Positions 52,532-61,223 of a stretch of 64,000 nt of DNA are shown here, in pieces. Position 1 is the first letter of the stretch; every line of letters begins with the position of its first letter. This stretch comes from an uncultured Lachnospiraceae bacterium (GTDB lineage: Bacteria; Bacillota; Clostridia; Lachnospirales; Lachnospiraceae). The position numbers and the translations under genes were made by a program. The stretch spans positions 1 through 64,000 of the forward strand of contig CAMEJJ010000011.1 in the NCBI GenBank assembly GCA_945919795.1. The letters run 5' to 3'. The notes beneath the pieces are model-generated. The model made no database searches and had not been told where the DNA came from. It saw only the letters and a list, made by a program, of their open reading frames with translations.

Positions 52532-53599
52532 TTATTTTAACTGACGTTTAATCATCTTTAATATCTTGTATATTTCCGGATTGAAATAAATACCTACATC
52601 TTCTTCCATAATGCTTATAGCCTCATCCTTTGAAAAAGCACTCCTGTAAGCGCGCTCTTCCGTGAGAGCACAATATGAACTGACAAGGGATACAATTTGT
52701 GCGGATAACGGTATTTCTTTTTCTTTCAGCCCATGGGGATATCCCGTTCCGTTCCACCTCTCATGATGCGCATCAGCAATATCATACGACATCTGTAAAA
52801 ACTCATTTTTTTCACCCAGAGACTGAACATCTTTGATAATTTTGGCACCAATGGTGGTATGTTTCTGTACAATTTCCCGTTCTTCTTCATCCAGAAAATC
52901 CTTTTTTTGCAGAATGTCAGTCGGAATTGCAATATTTCCGATATCACAAAGTGGTGCAGCAAGTACCATCGTATCTATATAAGTATCGGAAATTCTGGCG
53001 CCATATTCTTTCGTCAATTGCATAGCTTCCGATAAAATACGGCAGTTCGCACACAAACGCTCCATATGTTTTTCATCATATGCGGCATTTTCACGCGCAA
53101 CACGAGTCAGTGCATACAATACATTTTTCTTTTCTTCTTCAATCTGATGGAGTTGTTGCTGAATAGAAGCCTGCAACAGACGATTTGTCTCAGAAAGTTC
53201 TCGATTTGTTTCAAACAATTGCAGATGAAGATTTACGCGAGCTTTCACAATATCCGGAATAAAGGGCTTAGTCACATAATCTTCCCCACCAAGCTGAAAT
53301 CCCTTAACAATATCCTCTGCATTGTCATATGCGGAAATAAAAATAATCGGTATATTACGGGTAAGCGGATCTCCTTTTAAAATAGAGCATAATTCATATC
53401 CATCCATTTCGGGCATAGCGATATCCGAAATAATCAGTTGGGGATGTAATCTTTCCACAATTTTTAAAGCCTGTGCTCCATTGGTTGCTAACAACGGCTG
53501 ATGTCCCATCTCTGTGATAATATCGCGTAGAAGAAAGCGATTGGTATCAACATCATCCACAATCAATATTTTGTTCTGCTTAACTGCACTTTCTCCCAT
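52532..53599 (-). CDS. Response regulator with degenerate HD-GYP domain
   Basis: 355 aa. Receiver (D59 in ISDIAMPEMDG), a coiled-coil linker (about 130-165) and an HD-GYP domain. HHERWNGTGYP (H278, H279) and H247 are intact, but the HD pair is C218-D219 (LCDIGNIAIP instead of HDIGK), and the distal metal aspartate segment reads VSSYCALTEERAYR where VADVYDALTS is usual. Three landmark residues are thus changed, so c-di-GMP hydrolysis is doubtful. It may bind the nucleotide or a partner only. Confidence 0.88.
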   Translation of the reverse strand: MGESAVKQNKILIVDDVDTNRFLLRDIITEMGHQPLLATNGAQALKIVERLHPQLIISDIAMPEMDGYELCSILKGDPLTRNIPIIFISAYDNAEDIVKGFQLGGEDYVTKPFIPDIVKARVNLHLQLFETNRELSETNRLLQASIQQQLHQIEEEKKNVLYALTRVARENAAYDEKHMERLCANCRILSEAMQLTKEYGARISDTYIDTMVLAAPLCDIGNIAIPTDILQKKDFLDEEEREIVQKHTTIGAKIIKDVQSLGEKNEFLQMSYDIADAHHERWNGTGYPHGLKEKEIPLSAQIVSLVSSYCALTEERAYRSAFSKDEAISIMEEDVGIYFNPEIYKILKMIKRQLK

Positions 53600-53614
53600 G
53601 TATTTCCCCTTACA

Positions 53615-55042
53615 TTATTCTTCCGGCAATGCCAGCTCACAGAATTTCTGGTAAGCATCCTGTGTTTTATCATAATCAGCCTTTTGCACAGCCATTTTTA
53701 ATCTCAGTGTAGCGCTTCTGATTTCCTGAGGAGCGGTTTGTGTCAATTGTTTGATGGCATCCATAAACTGCTCAGCCTTCTCCCAGTTTTCCATTTCTAC
53801 CGACAATATCAGACGGGACGCTTTTTTCTGAAGTTCATCCATATTTTCATCCGTACCATACTGGTAACATTTTTTCTGATCCTGCAAATCGGATATCGAT
53901 GGCATATTCACCTCATAAGAAACCGGTCTGTCTGCTGCATCGTCTGCTTCCGCTCCCGGGACATCGACCCAGATATGAAAAGAAAACATCGTTCCTTTGT
54001 TTGGTTCACTTTCCACATGTATATTACCATCCATCATCTCAACCAGTTGCTTACTGATGTTGAGACCCAAACCTGTACCACCATACTTCCTTGTGGTAGA
54101 TGCTTCCACTTGCGAAAAACTCTTAAACAATTTATCCAGATCACCTGCTGCGATTCCAATTCCGGAATCAATTACCATAAAAAACAATTCTATTCTGTTT
54201 TTTAACTGTGCCGTTTTTACAACTTCTACGGTAATCTTTCCGATTGATGTAAATTTAACTGCATTAGAAAGCAGGTTATTTAAAATCTGCCCAATGCGCA
54301 ACTCATCTCCAATGATGGTTTCCGGTACATCTTTGGAAACAGTCATAAAAAACTGAAGTCCTTTTTCCGCAATCTTGTTGATGTGATTTGACTTAATATA
54401 TTCCATCATATCACGAAAAACAAATTCTTTTTTTTCCAATTCCAGCTTTCCTGCTTCAAGTTTGGAAAAGTCCAGAATTCCATTGATAATGGAATGCATA
54501 TCGTTACAGCCTCGCTCCATTAAATGCAGGAGATTCAATTTTTTATTGTCATTTTCTATTTTTAAAAGTTCACGGACATTGCCAAGAATTCCATTGACCG
54601 GTGTCCTTAACTCATGTGTGATATTGGCTACAAACTGTGTCTTTACCTTTTGTGCACTGTCGGCTTCCGCATCCAGCGCCGTAACCCTTTTTTCAAAATA
54701 ATTCTGTTTGGATGCATCCAGTGCCATCGACATATATACACCATCATGACCTTTGACCGGCATATATTTCATATTGACATCAAAACAAGTATGATTCTTG
54801 CGATACGCAAGAGTATCATGCACAATGCCGAATTCCGTCTCTTTAATTGGCAACGGATAAACTGTACCATCAAAAACCTTTGGATAGATGGCACAGATAT
54901 TTTCTCTTGTCAGCTCATCCTGATATTCCAATAATTGATACGCCAAACGATTCGCATATATAATTTGTCCATTTTCCCGAAAGAAAATAATCATCTCCAT
55001 TGCTAAATCCATGGACTGAATCAGCACTTCATTTTGAAACAT
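53615..55042 (-). CDS. Soluble PAS-domain histidine kinase
   Basis: 475 aa with no membrane helix. An N-terminal PAS-like domain (about 10-110) leads to HisKA (H143 in THELRTPVNGI) and HATPase (NLLSNAVKF, DSGIGIAAGD, GTGLGLN). The last 95 residues are helical and acidic, of unknown type. It precedes the degenerate HD-GYP regulator by 15 bp and is its likely partner. Confidence 0.9.
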   Translation of the reverse strand: MFQNEVLIQSMDLAMEMIIFFRENGQIIYANRLAYQLLEYQDELTRENICAIYPKVFDGTVYPLPIKETEFGIVHDTLAYRKNHTCFDVNMKYMPVKGHDGVYMSMALDASKQNYFEKRVTALDAEADSAQKVKTQFVANITHELRTPVNGILGNVRELLKIENDNKKLNLLHLMERGCNDMHSIINGILDFSKLEAGKLELEKKEFVFRDMMEYIKSNHINKIAEKGLQFFMTVSKDVPETIIGDELRIGQILNNLLSNAVKFTSIGKITVEVVKTAQLKNRIELFFMVIDSGIGIAAGDLDKLFKSFSQVEASTTRKYGGTGLGLNISKQLVEMMDGNIHVESEPNKGTMFSFHIWVDVPGAEADDAADRPVSYEVNMPSISDLQDQKKCYQYGTDENMDELQKKASRLILSVEMENWEKAEQFMDAIKQLTQTAPQEIRSATLRLKMAVQKADYDKTQDAYQKFCELALPEE

Positions 55043-55110
55043 GTTACATTCCCTTCATATAAATCATTTGACCGTAACCAAAATCAGCAGCCGAACTATT
55101 CTGCCGGCAA

Positions 55111-56751
55111 TTACTCTACCGGTACCTGCTGTTCTGCAGCCTGTTGTGCCGCCTGTTGTGCCTCCTGCTCTGCGGCCTGTTGTGCTGCGGCCGCTTCTGC
55201 AGCCTGCTGTGCCGCCTGCTGTGCTGCAATTACCGAAGGATCAACGACACCTGTCGTATTTACATGTATTTCTCCAGGCTTTCCACGATATGTAGTAGTA
55301 TGCAGGTACTCTTCACTGATAATTTCACCATCTTTTTCCAAAATGATATAGGTTGCCCATTTACTGCCGTTTTTAGGACCAGACACCACCTGTGTCTGTC
55401 CGGGCATCAGCATAGGATCTTCCACAACACGATCTTCCGGTGGAGCGACATCAGCAATCTTTTCGGACCTCATATATCGTTTTACACCATCTTCCAAAGT
55501 CGAAATGCCAAAAATAGTGGCAACAATAGTTCGATCCTTAAATGTCGTCTTAATGCCAAGAGTGGCTCCTGTATTATTTGTGAAAACAAAATCCGGATTG
55601 CTGTAACTTACGGCAGCATCTTCTCCCGGTGTCACATAGGACGGTTCATATGTATGTCCGGTTCGCTTATCGATCTGTAAATTGGCAAAAATAGTTGCAT
55701 TATATATGGTACTCGAAACCTGACAAATACCACCACCCAGTTCCTGTACAACTTCGCCGTTTGCGTATGCACCCGCTTCTTTATATCCCTTTTCTGCAGT
55801 CCGTCTGCCCAAAATGGTATTATAGGAAAACTGTTCCTGGGGCTGCAGAATCGTGCCACAGATTGTCTCACAGGCAATACGGACATTCGTATTGCGGTTT
55901 TCATTACTTGTCGTCGTTGTCGAATAAGTTCCCAAAATTTTGTAATCATCTTTTTCAAAAGCAGGAGCTGAGCTTTCGCCTTTGGCTTCTATGGACGTGA
56001 CATAATTACCCGCCTCTAACTCTCTGGTAATATCGGCAGTCAACTGCTCTACATCAACTACATATCCCGCTTGGCTTTCCGACACCTCAAACTCACCAGT
56101 CTCTGCATTATATCCGGTAATTGCCGCATCCACAGCAGGCTGGCTCCACATATCAGATGCCTTTTTGGCAATGGAAGTCGCTGCGTTTTCCGGATTGGAA
56201 ATCGAAATAGTGTATTCCGTTTTTGCATTTGGAGCATATGCATCATACAATACCGAATCGATTTCTTTTTCAAACAGATTTTCAACCTCGTATGTATCTC
56301 CCTGATAAGTAATCACAAAATTCCATGCATGTTTTGCTAATAAAGCGGACTTTGCATCTTCTTTTGACATATTCGAAATATCAATGCCATCTACTTTGAC
56401 ACCGATTGCTTCTTTGTCTTCTTTATCAACCGTCACTTCAATTGCATTGTCTTTATTTTTTTGGAAATAGATGATACCACCTGTTGCAATAGCAAGAATA
56501 AGAACAATCTCTGCCACCAGAAGAATCTTTTTCATCTTTTGCTGTTTTTGTTTCCGCAAACGATTAACTGTTTTATTCCCGGTACTGCTTCCATTGCGAT
56601 TACTCGTTCTATTGGCGGTACTATTACCATTTCTGCTATTTTTATTAGATGAATTCCGTGAATCGGACACTCTTTTGTTATTTGAATTTCCTTTGCTGTT
56701 TTTTGAAGAAGAATTCGATGTTCTTCTTGCATTATTTGTTGAATTAGCCAT
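55111..56751 (-). CDS. VanW-family protein with low-complexity ends
   Basis: 546 aa. A 70-residue Asn/Ser/Arg-rich cytoplasmic N-terminus is followed by one membrane helix (about 75-97), two putative peptidoglycan-binding (PG_binding_4-like) segments (110-250) and the VanW domain (about 300-430, with LGRRTAEKGYKEAGAYANG and GGGICQVSSTIYNA). The C-terminus is almost wholly Ala/Gln/Glu (QQAAEAAAAQQAAEQ). VanW proteins are cell-wall associated but their reaction is unknown. It may share the transcript of the signalling genes downstream (68-bp gap). Confidence 0.88.
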   Translation of the reverse strand: MANSTNNARRTSNSSSKNSKGNSNNKRVSDSRNSSNKNSRNGNSTANRTSNRNGSSTGNKTVNRLRKQKQQKMKKILLVAEIVLILAIATGGIIYFQKNKDNAIEVTVDKEDKEAIGVKVDGIDISNMSKEDAKSALLAKHAWNFVITYQGDTYEVENLFEKEIDSVLYDAYAPNAKTEYTISISNPENAATSIAKKASDMWSQPAVDAAITGYNAETGEFEVSESQAGYVVDVEQLTADITRELEAGNYVTSIEAKGESSAPAFEKDDYKILGTYSTTTTSNENRNTNVRIACETICGTILQPQEQFSYNTILGRRTAEKGYKEAGAYANGEVVQELGGGICQVSSTIYNATIFANLQIDKRTGHTYEPSYVTPGEDAAVSYSNPDFVFTNNTGATLGIKTTFKDRTIVATIFGISTLEDGVKRYMRSEKIADVAPPEDRVVEDPMLMPGQTQVVSGPKNGSKWATYIILEKDGEIISEEYLHTTTYRGKPGEIHVNTTGVVDPSVIAAQQAAQQAAEAAAAQQAAEQEAQQAAQQAAEQQVPVE

Positions 56752-56817
56752 TTAAATCTACATTCCTTAACATAATGTTAACCCTTACATTTTTCCTAGT
56801 CACACATACCCATATTT

Positions 56818-56845
56818 ATTATAGCATTTTTCAGTCATGTTTCAA
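56818..56845 (-). promoter_or_regulatory. Predicted promoter of vanW-family gene and possibly the signalling operon
   Basis: TTGAAA (56840-56845), a 16-bp spacer and a consensus TATAAT (56818-56823), 66 bp before the ATG. No other clear promoter was found between here and the cheR gene. Confidence 0.7.
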
Positions 56846-56936
56846 CCACGTTTTACCAAGAATATGATATGCAGTTTTTTCCATAATTCTATAAATTATC
56901 TATTCTTATCTCCATTTTATCCCATTTTATGATATG

Positions 56937-57000
56937 ATGATACCAGGGTCCAAAAGTCATACTTTTCATGTTTACATGAAAAAGTATGACCTTGGGACCC
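56937..57000. repeat. Intergenic repeat, ATGATACC family (copy 3), long hairpin
   Basis: After ATGATACCA, GGGTCC (56946-56951) pairs with GGACCC (56995-57000). Inside it GTCATACTTTTCATG (56956-56970) pairs with 56975-56990 with one bulge, around a TTTA loop. It has no U-tract. It lies in the 303-bp divergent gap upstream of the phosphatase gene, which otherwise holds only the minus-strand promoter. Confidence 0.75.
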
Positions 57001-57054
57001 GCAAAACATGAGAAAGTAGCCCGATTAGGGCGGATTTAAAAAAACGGTGAAATT

Positions 57055-57645
57055 ATGGAAGTATATATTGTCAGACACGGGAAGACCATATGGAATGCAG
57101 AAGGAAGATTACAGGGACATGCCGATATCGAATTAAACGAAGAAGGACGTCTGGTAGCAAAAGAACTGTGTCAAAAGCTTGAAAATACGCATTTTGACAT
57201 CATTTATTCCTCTCCCCTACGGCGCGCATACGAAACAGCAGAATTAATTCGCGGGCAAAGAAACATCCCAATTGTAACCGATGACAGGCTAAAAGAAATC
57301 TGCTTTGGAGACATGGAAGGGATCACCTGCGATGAGTGGTTTGATGAAAAAAGCCCCTACCGCTTTTTCTTTACCAATCCTGAATTATATCCCACCCCGC
57401 CAAACGGTGAATCCTTTCAAGAAGTATGCAATCGTACAAAAGCTTTTTTACAAAACGTGATTGAACCTTTAGAGGCATCCGCTAACCGCATAATGATCGT
57501 TGCACACGGCGCCCTCAATAAGGGTTTGATGTGTCATATTCAAAACCACGACATCTGTCATTACTGGGGATGCGGACTTCAAAAAAACTGCGAATGCAGT
57601 ATCTTTAAACTGGAAAACAAAAAATGGGAAACCATTAAGGAGTAA
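57055..57645 (+). CDS. Histidine phosphatase superfamily protein (phosphoglycerate mutase-like)
   Basis: 196 aa. The RHG motif (VRHGKTIWNAEGRLQGH) supplies the phosphohistidine. SSPLRRAYETAELI, the catalytic E in GDMEGI, and VAHGALN (second catalytic His) complete the family set. The fold covers phosphatases acting on many small phosphates; the substrate is unknown. The ribosome binding site is weak (CGGTGAAATT). Confidence 0.9.
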   Translation: MEVYIVRHGKTIWNAEGRLQGHADIELNEEGRLVAKELCQKLENTHFDIIYSSPLRRAYETAELIRGQRNIPIVTDDRLKEICFGDMEGITCDEWFDEKSPYRFFFTNPELYPTPPNGESFQEVCNRTKAFLQNVIEPLEASANRIMIVAHGALNKGLMCHIQNHDICHYWGCGLQKNCECSIFKLENKKWETIKE

Positions 57646-57697
57646 TCCTTTGAGATGCCAGTCGCTCTATACAGAAATAAATATCTTTGCCGTTGCA

Positions 57698-58024
57698 TCA
57701 TGCCTCATCCGGCACTTCATAATCAAGACAGCTTCGGATAGCTGTATACGGTCTTACCTTTCCGTCGGCAACTGCAACATGCTCTGGATGCACGGCATAT
57801 CCTTTCAGTGCCTCCTCATTTTCAAATGTTGAATCCAACATAAGATCCGCATTGGAGCTGGAAAGTCCATCAATGTTTACTTTGATATCCAGAAGTCCCG
57901 GAATCTTTCCGGCCAGACCTTCAAGACCTTCTTTGATGCCCTTTTTTACTTCTTCCTTTTCACTTGTTGATAACTCTTCTTTTAACGTCCATAAAATAAC
58001 ATGTTTAACCATTTTCTGTTTCAC
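57698..58024 (-). CDS. Dabb-family (stress-responsive alpha/beta barrel) protein
   Basis: 108 aa from a GTG close to GAGG. The ATG five codons in (MVKHVILWTL) gives the canonical Dabb beginning and is also credible. A single ferredoxin-like domain of about 100 aa with HVILWTLK and YAVHPEHVAVAD. Dabb domains form dimeric barrels; some are enzymes, most are unassigned. Confidence 0.85.
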   Translation of the reverse strand: MKQKMVKHVILWTLKEELSTSEKEEVKKGIKEGLEGLAGKIPGLLDIKVNIDGLSSSNADLMLDSTFENEEALKGYAVHPEHVAVADGKVRPYTAIRSCLDYEVPDEA

Positions 58025-58125
58025 TTTCCTCGTTTATTTTTTCATATATTTTTATCCATAAATTATCTTCTCTAAATAAAAGACTTTTATACAATTGATA
58101 TATCAGTCATCTGACATAATTGCCT

Positions 58126-60039
58126 TTATTCACTAACCTTTTTTTCGTATTTGGGCTCTTTCAGTCTCTTTTCAAACTCACTGTGCGGCAACGGTCTGTC
58201 ATATAAAAATCCCTGTACAACAGGTGCCTGCAGTTTCTTTAAAAATAATGCCTGTTTTTCTGTTTCAATTCCTTCACTGATAATATCCCTATCCAGATCC
58301 TGAACCATACGAATGACATTTTCAACCATTTTTTCATTGACCCTGTCTCCGTTTTCAAGATCCCGGAAAAAGGATTTATCCATCTTAACAACATTAAAAT
58401 CCAGATCCTTCAAAAGAGAAAGAGATGAATATCCGGTTCCGAAATCATCTATGGATGTGGAAATATTAACCGCATTCATTTTTCCCACAAAATCCTCTAA
58501 CGCTTTTAAATCATAGTATCCGGAAGACTCTGTCAACTCTACTTCAATGTACTTTGTATCAATCTGATACTTTTGAATGATGTCCATAATATCCTCTGCA
58601 AAATAAGGATTTTTTAAATGTAGCTTTGAAAAATTGGATGAAACCTTTACAATCTCATACCCCTCATCCATCCAGTTCTTTAAATCCTTGCAGACCTGTT
58701 CAAACACATAAAAATCCAATTCCGTAATCAGATGATTTTTTTCCAATATGGGAATAAAAGAATCCGGAGGAACAATTTTACCTCGACGAAACCATCTAAC
58801 CAGCGCTTCTGCACCGCACAGCATATTATTTTCCAAGTTCACCTTGGGCTGATAATAGACCACAAATTCATGACGAACCAGTCCGGTCTGGAAAGAATTA
58901 ATAACTTCTTTTTCCGTAACCATCTGTTCGATCATACTCTCTTCAAACCACTGAACCTGAACATCGCCCTGTTCTTTTGCGGCATCCAATGCAAGAGCAC
59001 AGTAATTATGAACGTCCTGTATCTGGTCCTGCTCCCGAATCTGAAATACACCACAAACAAAATTCAGCTCCAGAAACATCACGCCGTCTTTTCCCGCAAC
59101 AGAAACATCGACTTTTCGGATTGCATCCAAGAAAAGCTGTTCCCGTTCTTTTTTAATCAATGCAAAAAAACGGCCGTTTCCGATGCTATATAAATAATCC
59201 TTGGGCTTCATACGCTTATGCTGCCCTTTGGCATACTCCGATAAGAGAATTTCACCTTTGACAGCGCCAAGCTTTTGATTAATAAATTTCTGATCTTTTA
59301 TTTCATACATAATGGCACTGTACTCAGATAATTTATTTTTCTTGGCAAACCGGTTTCCATCCTTAATCATCCTGTCATAATTGTTAAGCTCGGTAAGCGG
59401 ATCTTTGGAAATCAAAAGTCTCGAAACAAGTACTGATGAAAGAATGGCAACTCCGGCAAATACAGAAATCAGGATTAAAATCAAATTCCGTAATTCCCTT
59501 AAAATACGTTTGATATTGGCAACTGCAATATCACATCCAACCAGACCGACAACCTCCCCTTTAGAATTGGTAATCGGCGCATAAGCGCTAAAATACTCCC
59601 CCCACTGATCGGATGTCTGCTCCAAATCACAACAGATTTCTCCACTAAACACAGGCAGATTGGGATCCAGATACGGATATTTTTCCAAAAAACCGGCTGG
59701 ATCATCAACATCCACATCGACAACGAATACAACTTCTCCGTCTAACTTTTTCATCGTATAGATATATTGAATCAAGTCATTAACCCGATAATTAGACAGA
59801 ATTGCATAAATCTGCTGATAACCAGCATCGTCTTCAGAGGATATCTGCTCAAACATGTCTCCGTCGATTTCATGAGCAGCAGTTTGTGCAATCCCCATCG
59901 CATCCTGTGTATTTTGCGCAATGATGATTTCGCTGATTTTGGCATATGAAAGATAACCCAGAAAGCCAAAGCAGATAAAACCAACTGCAATAATCAGCAA
60001 TATGAACTTTTCCTCCAGTTTTATCATTTTTCGCTTCAT
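58126..60039 (-). CDS. Membrane EAL-domain c-di-GMP phosphodiesterase with degenerate GGDEF
   Basis: 637 aa from the ATG at 60039 (AGAGGG, 8-nt spacing). A first helix (about 8-30), an extracellular Cache-like sensor (about 35-185), a second helix (about 187-207), a GGDEF-like domain whose signature is replaced by GNGRFFALI, and a complete EAL domain: EALVRW (about residue 409), E in VELTES, IDDFGTGYSSL and ISEGIET. It should degrade c-di-GMP at the membrane in answer to an external ligand. Confidence 0.92.
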   Translation of the reverse strand: MKRKMIKLEEKFILLIIAVGFICFGFLGYLSYAKISEIIIAQNTQDAMGIAQTAAHEIDGDMFEQISSEDDAGYQQIYAILSNYRVNDLIQYIYTMKKLDGEVVFVVDVDVDDPAGFLEKYPYLDPNLPVFSGEICCDLEQTSDQWGEYFSAYAPITNSKGEVVGLVGCDIAVANIKRILRELRNLILILISVFAGVAILSSVLVSRLLISKDPLTELNNYDRMIKDGNRFAKKNKLSEYSAIMYEIKDQKFINQKLGAVKGEILLSEYAKGQHKRMKPKDYLYSIGNGRFFALIKKEREQLFLDAIRKVDVSVAGKDGVMFLELNFVCGVFQIREQDQIQDVHNYCALALDAAKEQGDVQVQWFEESMIEQMVTEKEVINSFQTGLVRHEFVVYYQPKVNLENNMLCGAEALVRWFRRGKIVPPDSFIPILEKNHLITELDFYVFEQVCKDLKNWMDEGYEIVKVSSNFSKLHLKNPYFAEDIMDIIQKYQIDTKYIEVELTESSGYYDLKALEDFVGKMNAVNISTSIDDFGTGYSSLSLLKDLDFNVVKMDKSFFRDLENGDRVNEKMVENVIRMVQDLDRDIISEGIETEKQALFLKKLQAPVVQGFLYDRPLPHSEFEKRLKEPKYEKKVSE

Positions 60040-60163
60040 CAATAACACCCTCTGTTGTTTTTTGAACAAATTGACGGTTAAATTGCAATTATCATTTCTT
60101 AATATGTAATATTTTACCAAATAAAATCAGAAAAAGCTACTCTTTATATTCTATTTTTAACGA

Positions 60164-61060
60164 TTATTTTCCACTTAGTTCTCTATCTTTCGCCAAAAAG
60201 AACAAAGCGATGGTGTCAGGTCCTACATGAGAACCGGTACAGTAATCATAAGATGTATTGATAAATTCACGAACTTTTACTCTTTTCGTGATTTGATTCA
60301 TGACATAGAGCGAATCTTCATAAGCATCTGCATGTGCAATTCCGATGATTTGTTGTTCGGGGCTTTCAATATTATCACAAACCAGATTGACCAAAGTATC
60401 CAATGATTTCTTTCTTCCGCGGCATTTTTTAAATTCCACAATGAAACCATCTTTATTACCTCGTAGAATCGGCTTAATATTTAACATATTACCGACAGAT
60501 GCCGTTGTCTGACTGATACGGCCCGTATTAGAAAGGTATTTCAGATTTTCTACCGTAAACACACCATTCATCTGATGGGCTTTTTTCTCCAGAGTATCCG
60601 CAATCTCATCAAAATCCACGCCACCATCTCTCATCTCTACTGCATAAATTGCCAGAAGCCCCTGTGCCAGGGATGCATTAAGCGAATCAATCAGGCAAAT
60701 CTTACGTTCCGGATACCGCTCTCTTAAATCTTCCGCAGCCAGACTCGCAGCATTATAAGTGCCACTGATATTTTTACTCAGCGAAAAATACATAATATCT
60801 TCTCCTGCTTCTAAAACCGGAGTAAAGTGTTCCATAAAATCTGCGGAATTGATTAAAGAAGTCTTTACCTGCGCACCGTCTCTTACGGCATTATAATACT
60901 CGGTTCCCTTTTGTCTCTCTTCTTCCGGAGTCAGATTGATATCAAAATTTACAATCTGTCTGCCATTCACAAAATTTACAAAAGAAATGACACGAATACC
61001 ATATTTTTTCACAAGCTCTGCGGGAATATTAGCAGCAGAATCAACAAATACCTGAAACAT
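60164..61060 (-). CDS. DegV/FakB-family fatty-acid-binding protein
   Basis: 298 aa from the ATG at 61060 (GGAGG, 6-nt spacing). QVFVDSAANIPAELVKKYGI, VKTSLINSADF, SLSKNISGTYNAA and IDSLNASLAQGLLAIYAVEM follow the DegV pattern. GRISQTTASVGNMLNIKPIL closes the pocket. DegV/FakB proteins bind one fatty acid, presented to FakA for phosphorylation. No fakA is in the window. It is a stand-alone relative of the kinase-fused domain at 40.4-41.3 kb. Confidence 0.93.
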   Translation of the reverse strand: MFQVFVDSAANIPAELVKKYGIRVISFVNFVNGRQIVNFDINLTPEEERQKGTEYYNAVRDGAQVKTSLINSADFMEHFTPVLEAGEDIMYFSLSKNISGTYNAASLAAEDLRERYPERKICLIDSLNASLAQGLLAIYAVEMRDGGVDFDEIADTLEKKAHQMNGVFTVENLKYLSNTGRISQTTASVGNMLNIKPILRGNKDGFIVEFKKCRGRKKSLDTLVNLVCDNIESPEQQIIGIAHADAYEDSLYVMNQITKRVKVREFINTSYDYCTGSHVGPDTIALFFLAKDRELSGK

Positions 61061-61120
61061 ATTCAGCCTCCATATCAATCAACACATAGTTTTAATGTGC
61101 GCAATTTTATTATTACTACC

Positions 61121-61149
61121 ATTTTACATAGTTTTTAATACTATGTCCA
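61121..61149 (-). promoter_or_regulatory. Predicted promoter of the DegV gene
   Basis: TGGACA (61144-61149), a 17-bp spacer and TAAAAT (61121-61126) on the minus strand, about 60 bp before the ATG. Confidence 0.55.
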
Positions 61150-61177
61150 GTATTATCTTGTTTCATAACACGATTTC

Positions 61178-61212
61178 ATGATACCGGGGCAAAAAGTCTG
61201 ACTTTGAGACTC
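61178..61212. repeat. Intergenic repeat, ATGATACC family (copy 4)
   Basis: ATGATACCGGGGCAAAAAG followed by TCTGACTTTGAGACTCC, able to form a short hairpin (AGTCT/AGACT). It lies 12 bp beyond the nudC stop. Confidence 0.6.
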
Positions 61213-61223
61213 CAACCTCATTT

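Noticed and set aside
56946-57000. Intrinsic terminator for a transcript entering from the left
   Set aside because: The hairpin has no U-tract on either strand and lies between divergent genes. It fits the repeat family better.
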